12,762 bases of DNA, taken from assembly GCA_030839005.1 (NCBI GenBank), contig JAUZEM010000291.1, positions 1 to 12,762 on the forward strand, written 5' to 3'. Of this stretch, positions 6,760 to 12,762 are shown in pieces. Source of the DNA: Actinomycetota bacterium (GTDB lineage Bacteria > Actinomycetota > Acidimicrobiia > IMCC26256 > PALSA-610). Under the pieces are notes generated by a model that searched no databases, was not told the origin of the DNA, and saw only the letters and a program-made list of their open reading frames with translations. Numbering within the stretch: position 1 is the first letter of the stretch; each line of letters starts with the position of its first letter. Position numbers and translations under genes: made by a program.

Positions 6760-6799
6760 CCCCGGTGGCGTCCCCGAACGGGGAGACGCGCACGTGGGG
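6760..6799 (+). repeat. Extended imperfect hairpin with GAAC loop
   Basis: CCCC (6760-6763), GTG (6765-6767), GCGT (6768-6771) and CCCC (6772-6775) pair in turn with GGGG (6796-6799), CAC (6791-6793), ACGC (6786-6789) and GGGG (6780-6783) around a GAAC loop. This gives about 15 base pairs interrupted by small bulges. It lies 114 bases after the permease stop, with no T-run. The function is unknown; it may be part of a structured RNA or a remnant of a lost gene. Confidence 0.5.
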
Positions 6800-6870
6800 A
6801 CAGTCGAGGCGGATCGACGCCACAATCGACAACCGCAAAGGGTTCCCGAGGGACGCCGTCCGAAACCGCG

Positions 6871-6898
6871 CCGACCTGAGGAATCCGACCTGAGGAAT
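6871..6898. repeat. Tandem 14-base direct repeat
   Basis: CCGACCTGAGGAAT occurs twice head-to-tail (6871-6884 and 6885-6898) without a mismatch. A degenerate third copy (CCGACCGGAGG) follows at 6904-6914. Replication slippage in non-coding DNA is the simplest origin. A binding-site cluster is possible. Confidence 0.85.
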
Positions 6899-7074
6899 CA
6901 ACGCCGACCGGAGGCCAACGTGGCTTCCCCCACCGGCCTGAATGTCGAGGCACCAGGCGACCCCCACGCCAGTCGCCTCGCATGGGGCCGTGTTCGACGC
7001 GCGCAAGCAGCCCCAACTCGGACGCGCGTCGAGCACCGCCCCCTCTTTCTCGGTGTCGGGAGGCGGTCCTTCGC

Positions 7075-8037
7075 TCAGTTTGCGAAGAGATGTGCGGGCC
7101 TGCCTTTGGTGCCGACGCGACATCGGAAGAGGGCGCCTTCCAGCGGTCGCGGTGCCCACATCGGTTCTGGATGTCGCGGGTCTGGTCCGGGTGCGCCATG
7201 CGGTGTCATCGAGGTGATGTAGAGATCGTCGAGGTCCTGTCCACCGAACGCGACACTCGTCGGGCAGGCGATCGGAACGTGCACGACGGTGTCGACCGCA
7301 CCGCGCGGTGAATATCGACGGACTTCGCCGCTTCCGGCGATCGCGATCCACAAGAACCCCTCGGCGTCGATGGTCATCCCGTCAGGCAACGTCATCTGCG
7401 GTGGCTCCGGCGTCTCGACCGGAATGTCAAACATTCGTCGACGTCCCGAGAGTTGGCCTGTCTCGGGCGCGAGCGTGAATGCGTCGACTCCCGGTTTCGC
7501 GGTGCCGGACATGACGTCCCAGAACGACGCGCCTGCCAACGTGTCGATGTAAAACATCGTCCGGCCGTCGTTGCTCCAATCCAGCCCGTTCGAGATGGTC
7601 ACTCCGTTGAGCATCGTCGTGACGCGGAGGTCAGGATCGAGGCGGTACAGCGCGCCGTGTCCTGGCGAGCAGTCGTATGCCATTGATCCTGCCCAGAATC
7701 TGCCGTTCGCATCGCACTTTCCGTCGTTCAAGCGCGCGAGCGGACCTGGGGCGTGAGGAACGTGCGCAACCGGCTCCACGTGTCCGTCGGGCTCGAGAAG
7801 GGCGAAACCGTCCTCAACAGCCAGTACAAACCCGCCGCCGGTACGGGCTGCGAACGCTCCCAGAGGCGAACCAACCGGTATCGCGTCGTCGCGGCCCGTG
7901 ATCGGATCGAAGCGGTGCAGCAAGCCGGCGCCGATGTCGACCCAATCGAGTCGCCGGTCCGCTCGGTGCCAGACGGGCCCCTCGCCGTGGGCCGACCCGA
8001 TATCCAATACGACTTCAGCAGCCAGCTTGCGCGTCAT
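7075..8037 (-). CDS. SMP-30/gluconolactonase/LRE family protein
   Basis: A 320-residue six-bladed beta-propeller of the SMP-30/regucalcin family, metal-dependent lactonases that open sugar-acid lactones. Family marks in order are SAHGEGPVW (15-23, metal ligand Glu19), RLNDGKCDANGRFWAGSM (102-119, substrate residues Arg102 and Asn104), ISNGLDWSNDG (148-158, metal ligand Asn150) and LPDGMTIDAEGFLWIA (217-232, metal ligand Asp219). All three metal-binding positions are present, so activity is likely retained. ATG at 8037 was chosen because it precedes the first propeller strand and follows an AGGTGG ribosome binding site; the open frame upstream is not homologous. The gene is divergent from an APH-fold kinase, 86 bases apart. 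The natural lactone is not evident. The GMC oxidoreductase elsewhere in the window could in principle generate a lactone, but the two are not in one operon. Confidence 0.95.
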   Translation of the reverse strand: MTRKLAAEVVLDIGSAHGEGPVWHRADRRLDWVDIGAGLLHRFDPITGRDDAIPVGSPLGAFAARTGGGFVLAVEDGFALLEPDGHVEPVAHVPHAPGPLARLNDGKCDANGRFWAGSMAYDCSPGHGALYRLDPDLRVTTMLNGVTISNGLDWSNDGRTMFYIDTLAGASFWDVMSGTAKPGVDAFTLAPETGQLSGRRRMFDIPVETPEPPQMTLPDGMTIDAEGFLWIAIAGSGEVRRYSPRGAVDTVVHVPIACPTSVAFGGQDLDDLYITSMTPHGAPGPDPRHPEPMWAPRPLEGALFRCRVGTKGRPAHLFAN

Positions 8038-8123
8038 CGACCACCTGCCTGCCGCGTCGTGGATACCCGAGTCGAACCGGACCCTAGGCCGTCTTCGAGC
8101 GGCGAGCGCGATGATGATCGTTG

Positions 8124-9179
8124 ATGCAATCACGGGGTGCGGTGATCGCGGGACGTCTTCGAGACTGGGGAGCGTTGGACCTTCCGGTCGAGCGGGAGGT
8201 GTTCGGCAGCGTGCAACCGGAGGCACTCGCCGCGGCCGTCGATGCGTGGTGCCTGCTCCACCTTGGTGCGGCGATCGATCATTACGAGTTCTTCGAGTCG
8301 AGCAGCGGCAGCGTGCACGGTCTATTGCTTACGGACGGCCGCTCGGTCGTCGTCAAGGGTCATCGCGCTGCGGTTACGCACGACTACCTCGCAGCCGTGA
8401 TGGACGTTCAGACCGCGCTTGCCGATTCCGGGTATGCGGCGCCGCGCCCCTTGGCTGGACCCGTCGCGGTCGGAGGCGGGCACGTGACCGCAGAGGTCAT
8501 GGTCGATCGTTCGCCTGGCGTCAATGGTCATGATCCCGATGTGCGTATGGCGCTCGCGGCCGGCTTGGCGCGCTTCGTCGTGTTGGGCCGACGGCATTGC
8601 CGTCGCCTCGAACGCGTCACGCACCCGATGAGCGTGCCCGACGGCGCGCTTTACCCGACACCGCACTCCCCACGATTCGACTTCGCGTCGACCCGGTTGG
8701 GAGCAGAATGGATCGACGACCTGGCGGCCCGAGCGCGGGCTCGGCTGCGGTCGTTACCGGGCGTACCAACCGTCGTTGTGCACGGCGACTGGAGAATCGA
8801 GAACCTTTGTGTACGTGCGGGACGACTCACAGGCGTCTACGACTGGGACAGCGTGCACGTCGCTCACGAAGCAGCAGCAGTAGCCACCGCAGCAACAACG
8901 TTCAGTGTCGACTGGCAACAGGTCGCCGGCAACCGACTCCCACGTCCGCACGAAATCGGCGCGTTCGTGGCGGACTACGAAGCAGCGCGCGGCGACCAGT
9001 TTTCGGCAGACGAGCGCGAGATCCTCGCCGCAAACATGGTCGCGTCGCTCGCCTATGGCGCACGCTGCGAACACTCCGACACGGCCCGACCGCCGTCTGG
9101 TGACGACTCCACACGCGGGCTCCTCACAACACTTGGAGCCGAGCTGCTCGACCGCGGCCTGACCGCACTACGCGAATGA
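8124..9179 (+). CDS. APH-fold phosphotransferase family protein
   Basis: A 351-residue protein with the aminoglycoside phosphotransferase/choline kinase fold. The nucleotide-binding lysine is likely K78 in SVVVKGH (74-80). The catalytic loop is VVHGDWRIEN (218-227) with the Brenner pattern HGDxxxxN (Asp222, Asn227). The metal-binding DxD-like segment is VYDWDSV (238-244, Asp240). All key residues are intact, so kinase activity on a small molecule is plausible. Family members that confer antibiotic resistance are few, and resistance should not be assumed. ATG 8124 follows an in-frame TTG at 8121 and has only a weak ribosome binding site. It is convergent with the lipoprotein gene, which ends 43 bases later. 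The natural substrate is unknown. Confidence 0.9.
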   Translation: MQSRGAVIAGRLRDWGALDLPVEREVFGSVQPEALAAAVDAWCLLHLGAAIDHYEFFESSSGSVHGLLLTDGRSVVVKGHRAAVTHDYLAAVMDVQTALADSGYAAPRPLAGPVAVGGGHVTAEVMVDRSPGVNGHDPDVRMALAAGLARFVVLGRRHCRRLERVTHPMSVPDGALYPTPHSPRFDFASTRLGAEWIDDLAARARARLRSLPGVPTVVVHGDWRIENLCVRAGRLTGVYDWDSVHVAHEAAAVATAATTFSVDWQQVAGNRLPRPHEIGAFVADYEAARGDQFSADEREILAANMVASLAYGARCEHSDTARPPSGDDSTRGLLTTLGAELLDRGLTALRE

Positions 9180-9222
9180 CGACCCGACGCCCGATGAGGT
9201 CCATACCGTCCGTTGCCGCATC

Positions 9223-10029
9223 TCAGCTCGCGCTTCGCTCCTCGACGCGTGTTGCCCAACGCTCGGCGAGCGACTGCAGGTCCGGGACGGTGACGCACGA
9301 GCAGATGTTGAGATGGATCACGGCGTCGCCTATGACGAGATAGGCGCGGTACGGCGTCAATCCATCGGTAAGCACGAAGCTGAAGGCGTCGGCGACTCCG
9401 GGTATTGGCCGAAGGCCCTCGACCACTCCTTGGTCGCACAGATCGAGGATGTCGGTGCGGTTGTAGTCGTCCGCACTCGCGCTGTTCCGGAACTGCAAGC
9501 CTTCGGCGCCGTAGTGATCCTCACCGAGCGTGAAACCGGTGGCTTCGGCGACGACGTAGCCGTAGCGCTGGAACAATTCCCGCGTTCGTGACGGTGATGG
9601 AAGCGTCGTGTATTGGATGTACGAGTCGATGTTCGGATATCTCCCAAGTGGAATTTCGGGCCGGACTGACTCGAACCCCGGCGCCGGGAGCGCGGGCAGC
9701 TGCAATGTGCGCATGAGGGTGATGAAGTCTGCTGCGACGCGCTTCGCGGGAGGTGAAGAGAGCGATCGTACGATCTGATTGCAGTCGGCGCTCGTGTCCG
9801 ACCTCGACGCCGGCGTTGTCACCTCGGGTTCGGTCGACGCCGACATTGGCGGCATCGTCCGGCGTGCCGCTCCCGCGCGCGGGTCGTCCGGCCAACGCTG
9901 TCCGCCACACGACGCGAGGACACCACCCACAACCACCGTCGCGACGATGAAGCCGGATCGCCCACGCCACGACGTGGCGCCTCCTCGGTCGAGCCCTTGT
10001 GGTGTTCCCGACGACAACACGCGACTCAT
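9223..10029 (-). CDS. Putative lipoprotein of unknown function
   Basis: A 268-residue secreted lipoprotein. The N-terminus has arginines (R22, R24), a hydrophobic stretch GFIVATVVVGGV (26-37) and the lipobox VLASC with Cys41 as the expected lipid-attachment site. A low-complexity linker rich in Pro, Ser and Thr follows (about 48-75). The mature domain (about 78-268) has no family I can name with confidence. It contains two segments with regular strand-helix character, for example FTLGEDHYGAEGLQFRNSA and YLVIGDAVIHLNICSC. It might belong to a mycobacterial-type lipoprotein group, but this is a guess. ATG at 10029 is chosen because it places the signal peptide correctly; the longer open frame overlaps the kinase gene. 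It starts four bases after the upstream APH-fold kinase stop, so the pair is probably co-transcribed. Confidence 0.84.
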   Translation of the reverse strand: MSRVLSSGTPQGLDRGGATSWRGRSGFIVATVVVGGVLASCGGQRWPDDPRAGAARRTMPPMSASTEPEVTTPASRSDTSADCNQIVRSLSSPPAKRVAADFITLMRTLQLPALPAPGFESVRPEIPLGRYPNIDSYIQYTTLPSPSRTRELFQRYGYVVAEATGFTLGEDHYGAEGLQFRNSASADDYNRTDILDLCDQGVVEGLRPIPGVADAFSFVLTDGLTPYRAYLVIGDAVIHLNICSCVTVPDLQSLAERWATRVEERSAS

Positions 10030-10033
10030 ACTT

Positions 10034-10927
10034 TCAGTTCGAGACGGCGAGAACGGCTTCGATGGCTGTGATCTTGTCGGCAACGAGGACCGTGTTGGTG
10101 TCGCGGTAGTACGGGATGCCGAAGACGCCCGCGAGGACCCAACCTTTTCCGCGCTCCCAGCCGGCGTCGTCAATCGCGAGTGCTTCGCGGTAGGCGTCGC
10201 GCGCGTCGGGTGGAAACAGGCTCCAGGCGACGATGGTCTCGATCGCAGGGTCGCCGACGCCACAGGTGCCCCAGTCGATGACCCCGGACAGCTGGCCGCC
10301 CTGCGCGAGCAGGTTCAGGTATGCAAGATCGCCGTGGAACCAACGGGGTGGACCGTCGTAGTCGGGCGCGGCCACAACGCGATCCCAAGCTTCGAGTACG
10401 GCATCGCCGTCGACCTCGCCGCGGAGCCCAGCGACACCTGCACGCACTCCCTCTTCTTGAAGGCGGACCGGACCTCCGCGATGGTGCGTCGGCCCGCCGG
10501 TGGGGTCGACTGCCTGGAGTGCGAGTACGAACGCGGCGAGATCGAGCGCCGCCTGTACGGGATTTCCCAAACGGTCGAGAGTTGCGACCTCGCCCGCGAG
10601 CCACCGTACGACGCTCCACGGGTACGGGAAGACCGCTTCGGGATCACCGGTTGCGACGGGTAAGGGCACCGCGAGCGGGACATGGGGCGCTAGGGCTGGG
10701 AGCCACGTCCGCTCCTTGGCAATGCTGTCCACCGACCAGTGAATCCGAGGAAGCCGAACCGCTAGCTCGTCGCCGAGGCGATACATGGCGTTGTCCGTGC
10801 CCGCGGACTGGACCCGTTCAATGGGAAGGTGCGCCCACTGCGGATGCTGCGAAGCAAGCAGATAACGCACCAACTCGACATTGGTCTCGACCTCATCGTC
10901 GTGCATCCTCGGTTGAGACACGACCAT
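10034..10927 (-). CDS. Aminoglycoside phosphotransferase-family kinase
   Basis: A 297-residue APH-fold kinase of a subgroup common in actinobacteria. The N-lobe shows SAGTDNAMYRLGDELAVRLPR (41-61), where Arg58 stands in place of the usual nucleotide-binding lysine, a normal trait of this subgroup. The catalytic loop is WFHGDLAYLN (196-205) with Asp200 and Asn205, and the metal-binding segment is VIDWGTCGVGDPA (216-228) with Asp218. Length and motif order match the family, so an active kinase is expected. The substrate is unknown. ATG at 10927 is preferred because GAGCGAA lies about seven bases upstream; ATG at 10906 sits directly after AGG with no spacing, though homology starts near it. The downstream lipoprotein gene begins four bases after its stop. 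Confidence 0.92.
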   Translation of the reverse strand: MVVSQPRMHDDEVETNVELVRYLLASQHPQWAHLPIERVQSAGTDNAMYRLGDELAVRLPRIHWSVDSIAKERTWLPALAPHVPLAVPLPVATGDPEAVFPYPWSVVRWLAGEVATLDRLGNPVQAALDLAAFVLALQAVDPTGGPTHHRGGPVRLQEEGVRAGVAGLRGEVDGDAVLEAWDRVVAAPDYDGPPRWFHGDLAYLNLLAQGGQLSGVIDWGTCGVGDPAIETIVAWSLFPPDARDAYREALAIDDAGWERGKGWVLAGVFGIPYYRDTNTVLVADKITAIEAVLAVSN

Positions 10928-10997
10928 CAGTTTCGCTCGTCCGCACGCAACCGACACAGGATTTTTCGACACGCGTAGACCGTCGGAATGCGTGAGA

Positions 10998-11170
10998 CGC
11001 GCGAACGGTCGGCAGTTCTGCGCTCGCGCACTCTCAGACGCGACGCTACCGGCCCAGGCCCGCCCTCAAAGTGCCCGTCAGGGACGCAGAACGCGCGCCC
11101 ACCGAGTGCCGAACGGGTACGGCGCGACAGTGCGTAGACGCGAGAGGGGCCGGAGGCGATCGTTCGCGCG
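10998..11170. repeat. Long-range 14-base inverted repeat enclosing a foldable 145-base segment
   Basis: The 14 bases at 10998-11011 (CGCGCGAACGGTCG) and 11157-11170 (CGATCGTTCGCGCG) are inverted copies with one difference, which becomes a G-U pair in plus-strand RNA. Just inside, CCGGCCC (11049-11055) can pair with GGGCCGG (11147-11153), and smaller hairpins lie between, such as TCGCG/CGCGA and GCCG/CGGC. No target-site duplication flanks the arms. It may be a structured RNA, a decayed small mobile element, or chance in GC-rich DNA. Confidence 0.42.
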
Positions 11171-11204
11171 ACTTCTGCTCCGCGCCCGACTCTAGGCTCG
11201 CACG

Positions 11205-11330
11205 GTGATGTCGATCCTGGTCGCCAAACAATCAGCGACGACCACACCATCGGAAATGATCGGGGCGACCATCGCGGTCATCGCAGTGATTGCCCTGCTT
11301 GCATACGCGGCCGTCCGCGCGCGCCGCTGA
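11205..11330 (+). CDS. Possible small single-pass membrane protein (41 residues)
   Basis: A short open frame from GTG 11205 (next codon ATG 11208) to TGA 11328-11330 encodes 41 residues. Residues 2-17 are polar, 18-37 (MIGATIAVIAVIALLAYAAV) form one clear membrane helix, and the end is RARR. This is positive-inside topology with a cytoplasmic tail. A TANNNT hexamer (TAGGCT, 11193-11198) lies six bases before the GTG, consistent with a leaderless mRNA, which is common in actinobacteria. No ribosome binding site is visible. The function is unknown. The clean hydrophobic block with a basic end in an otherwise gene-free gap is the reason to list it, and the short length is the reason for caution. 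Confidence 0.45.
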   Translation: MMSILVAKQSATTTPSEMIGATIAVIAVIALLAYAAVRARR

Positions 11331-11425
11331 TCGGCCGGCGCGGCGACCGACACGCACGCATCATGCGGATCGCGCGCTGACGCGGCTAGTCCTGATCGAT
11401 GCCGGCAGATATATCGCTTCCGGAG

Positions 11426-11995
11426 TTACTGGCCTAGACGTCCGTCAATCCGCTCACGCAACAAGTCGGCGTGACCGAGGTGGCGGGCGTACTCCTCGAT
11501 CATTCCGACCAGCACCTCGCGCAGCGACATCGGCCCTCCACCGCTGCCATGCCGATTCAAGGGATCGTTGCCGGTGATATCGAGACTGGGAGCCTCGGCC
11601 ACGAACCGCGTCGCGAAGTCGACCTCCGCTCGCCATGCGTCCCACGCGTCCGCAACCACCTGGGAGTCGGCAACCGCGCCATCGAAATCCCCGTCACGGT
11701 CGGTGTCGGAGCAGAACAGCCGGGGCACGTCCTGTCCCGACATCATCTCCCGGAACGTGGCACGCTCCATCTCGGCCAGGTGTCGCACCAACCCCAGGAG
11801 CGACATCGTCGACGGCTCGACGGAACGCCGCGCCATAGCCTCGGCATCAAGTCCTGAGCATTTCATCTCCAACGTGAGGCGTTGACAGCGCAGGGCTTCG
11901 ACCAGCGTGGTGCGCTCGTCGCCCAACGCTGGTCCGTTCTCACGCGGGTCGTCCTCGAGATCGATGAACATGTCGGCTCGTCGGGTCGTGGCCAT
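11426..11995 (-). CDS. DinB/DUF664 family protein
   Basis: A 189-residue four-helix-bundle protein of the DinB superfamily, DUF664 branch. The metal-binding histidine pattern is present: His72 in LVRHLAEMER (69-78) and His172 and His175 in YARHLGHADLLRERIDG (169-185). MSLLGLVRHLAE and MSLREVLVGMIEEYARHLGHADLLRE are typical of the two conserved helices. Actinobacterial relatives include mycothiol-dependent transferases, so a thiol-transfer or detoxification role is possible but unproven. ATG at 11995 is chosen because MATTRRADMF matches the usual start of relatives as I recall them; ATG at 12007 is in frame and would add four residues. No strong ribosome binding site is seen. The neighbouring RDD gene on the same strand ends 106 bases upstream, so it may have its own promoter. 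Confidence 0.9.
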   Translation of the reverse strand: MATTRRADMFIDLEDDPRENGPALGDERTTLVEALRCQRLTLEMKCSGLDAEAMARRSVEPSTMSLLGLVRHLAEMERATFREMMSGQDVPRLFCSDTDRDGDFDGAVADSQVVADAWDAWRAEVDFATRFVAEAPSLDITGNDPLNRHGSGGGPMSLREVLVGMIEEYARHLGHADLLRERIDGRLGQ

Positions 11996-12101
11996 GGCCA
12001 CAATCATCGCAAACGCGCGTCGCGGCCTACCAGGGATTACGACTCATGACCCTCCCCACGCACGCAGATGCCCGCTCTGGTGCGGTTGTGCGAGTTGGCC
12101 G

Positions 12102-12762
12102 TCAGTCGTCGTCGACGACGAGTGTCCCGACCATCTTGTCGTGCAGGCATTGACGGTCTGCGTCCCATAGACACCACAAGAAATCGATGAACCCCAACCA
12201 GCCCAAGAAGCCTGCGATCCATTGGGCGACAGCCCGAGCGAACGCGCGGCCCCACCCGAGAGGGCGACCGTCAAGGGCAAGCGGCCGGATCTTCATCCAC
12301 CGCTTGCCGAGTGTGCGGCCGAAACGGGCAGTCGTGACTGTCTCGTAGAGGACGAAGAGTCCGCCGCTGACCAACGCACCGCCCGCCACGGCCAGGTACA
12401 ACCACACGAATCCGGGAGTCGGCACTGTGGCGTTCGGATCAGCGTTCTGTCTTGGGAAGATCGGTCCGGCGTGGGGCGCGACCAACGCCACCGCAACCGC
12501 GACGCATGCGATGGCCACGGGCAAGAAGACCAGCCCGTCGAGCAACCGGGCCGCGAGACGACGGCCGGGGTCGGCCAACGAACCAGGCCCCGAGGGCGGC
12601 CGACCGTAACGCGCGCCCTTCCACTGTTGCGTACCCCACCACGCGGTCGCCGCGGAGCCATACGGAGAAGTCGGTGACGGTGGCCATGGAACCGCGTAGC
12701 CGGTCCAGGCGCTGCCATCGAAGTAACGCTGACCCGCGCCACGAGGGTCGGGGTACCACCCG
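12102..12762 (-). CDS. DUF2510-RDD family membrane protein (5' end beyond window)
   Basis: The frame is open from the right window edge and the first residues are missing. 219 residues are visible. They begin with GWYPDPRGAGQRYFDG and AWTGYAVP, the DUF2510 motif (WYPDP…RYxDGxxWT) found at N-termini of actinobacterial membrane proteins. A Pro/Ser/Gly/Trp-rich linker follows, then the RDD domain from about residue 63: RRLAARLLDGLVF with the conserved Arg and Asp, two long hydrophobic segments (about 72-93 and 112-137), TLGKRWMKIRPL, a third hydrophobic region around WIAGFLGWLGFIDFLWCLWD, and CLHDKMVGTLVV with the final conserved Asp. The role is probably in membrane transport or homeostasis, but RDD proteins are poorly defined. 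A TTG within the linker could mimic a start, but the upstream DUF2510 motif shows the true start lies outside. Confidence 0.93.
   Translation of the reverse strand, partial: GWYPDPRGAGQRYFDGSAWTGYAVPWPPSPTSPYGSAATAWWGTQQWKGARYGRPPSGPGSLADPGRRLAARLLDGLVFLPVAIACVAVAVALVAPHAGPIFPRQNADPNATVPTPGFVWLYLAVAGGALVSGGLFVLYETVTTARFGRTLGKRWMKIRPLALDGRPLGWGRAFARAVAQWIAGFLGWLGFIDFLWCLWDADRQCLHDKMVGTLVVDDD

Larger units (their letters stand above)
6688..7074. other. Gene-poor stretch with hairpin and short repeats
   Basis: No convincing gene was found between the exporter and the SMP-30 gene. Short open frames exist on both strands, but none has a recognisable domain, a good start or a clear family resemblance. 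The minus strand keeps an open frame across most of the stretch, so a decayed coding sequence cannot be excluded. Visible structure is an imperfect 15-base-pair hairpin (6760-6799) and a tandem 14-base repeat (6871-6898). Each is listed separately. Confidence 0.4.

Noticed and set aside
5681..7351. 556-codon minus-strand open frame across the permease, the gap and the SMP-30 end
   Set aside because: It overlaps two well-supported genes and shows no recognisable domain. Its translation is typical of shadow frames rich in Arg, Asp and His.
8124..10927. Antibiotic-resistance genes (two APH-fold kinases)
   Set aside because: The fold is clear, but most chromosomal members act on other small molecules. 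Nothing in the sequence points to aminoglycosides.
10998..11170. MITE or insertion element with terminal inverted repeats
   Set aside because: The arms are inverted and the size would fit, but there is no target-site duplication and no second copy in this window. It is kept only as an inverted repeat.
10927..11250. 107-residue minus-strand open frame upstream of the kinase
   Set aside because: It has no good ribosome binding site, no domain and Arg/Ser-rich composition. It also overlaps the inverted repeat and the better-supported small plus-strand frame.

Overview
The window is a high-GC stretch, most likely from an actinobacterium. The lineage is an inference from several signs: GC-rich third positions, GTG starts, 1- to 8-base gene overlaps, a DUF2510-RDD membrane protein, a DinB/DUF664 protein, a DrrAB-type ABC exporter and a group II truncated haemoglobin of a type I associate with actinobacteria. 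No rRNA, tRNA, CRISPR array, insertion sequence or phage gene was recognised.

Layout, left to right. (1) A truncated haemoglobin on the minus strand runs off the left edge. It is divergent from a nucleoside hydrolase (525-1454, +). (2) A compact minus-strand cluster runs from 4792 down to 1486: a MarR regulator, a Gluconate_2-dh3 subunit, a GMC flavin oxidoreductase, and a peroxiredoxin-like thioredoxin-fold gene interrupted by one in-frame TGA. The first three overlap by 1 and 8 bases, and the fourth starts 10 bases after the third. (3) A divergent DrrAB-type ABC exporter (4836-6646, +) shares a 43-base intergenic region with marR. That region carries a TCAAG-type palindrome suited to MarR binding. 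(4) A 428-base stretch without a convincing gene (6647-7074) has two hairpins and a tandem 14-base repeat. (5) An SMP-30/gluconolactonase (-) is divergent from an APH-fold kinase (+). (6) A second APH-fold kinase and a lipoprotein form a minus-strand pair. (7) An intergenic region holds a long inverted repeat and a possible 41-residue membrane protein (+). (8) A DinB-family protein (-) and a DUF2510-RDD membrane protein (-, cut by the right edge) finish the window.

The most notable observation is the gene at 1486-2016. Conceptual translation gives a full-length AhpC/TSA-like (PRXL2/SelU-like) protein with a TGA exactly where the family has the first cysteine of its redox CxxC motif (…RHFG-[TGA]-LHC-REH…). 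Twenty-five bases after the TGA, the mRNA can form a five-base-pair GC stem with an AGUU loop. The G is the second loop base, and the distance matches known bacterial SECIS elements. I read this as a selenoprotein with a UxxC motif. A routine gene caller would report only a 127-residue fragment lacking the active site. A cysteine-codon mutation or sequencing error is the main alternative.

Taken together, the four-gene cluster looks like a MarR-controlled redox operon: a flavin dehydrogenase with a small partner subunit, followed by a thiol/selenol peroxidase-like protein. The divergent exporter is probably under the same regulator. This functional link is inferred from gene order and the shared intergenic palindrome. 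The substrate is unknown.
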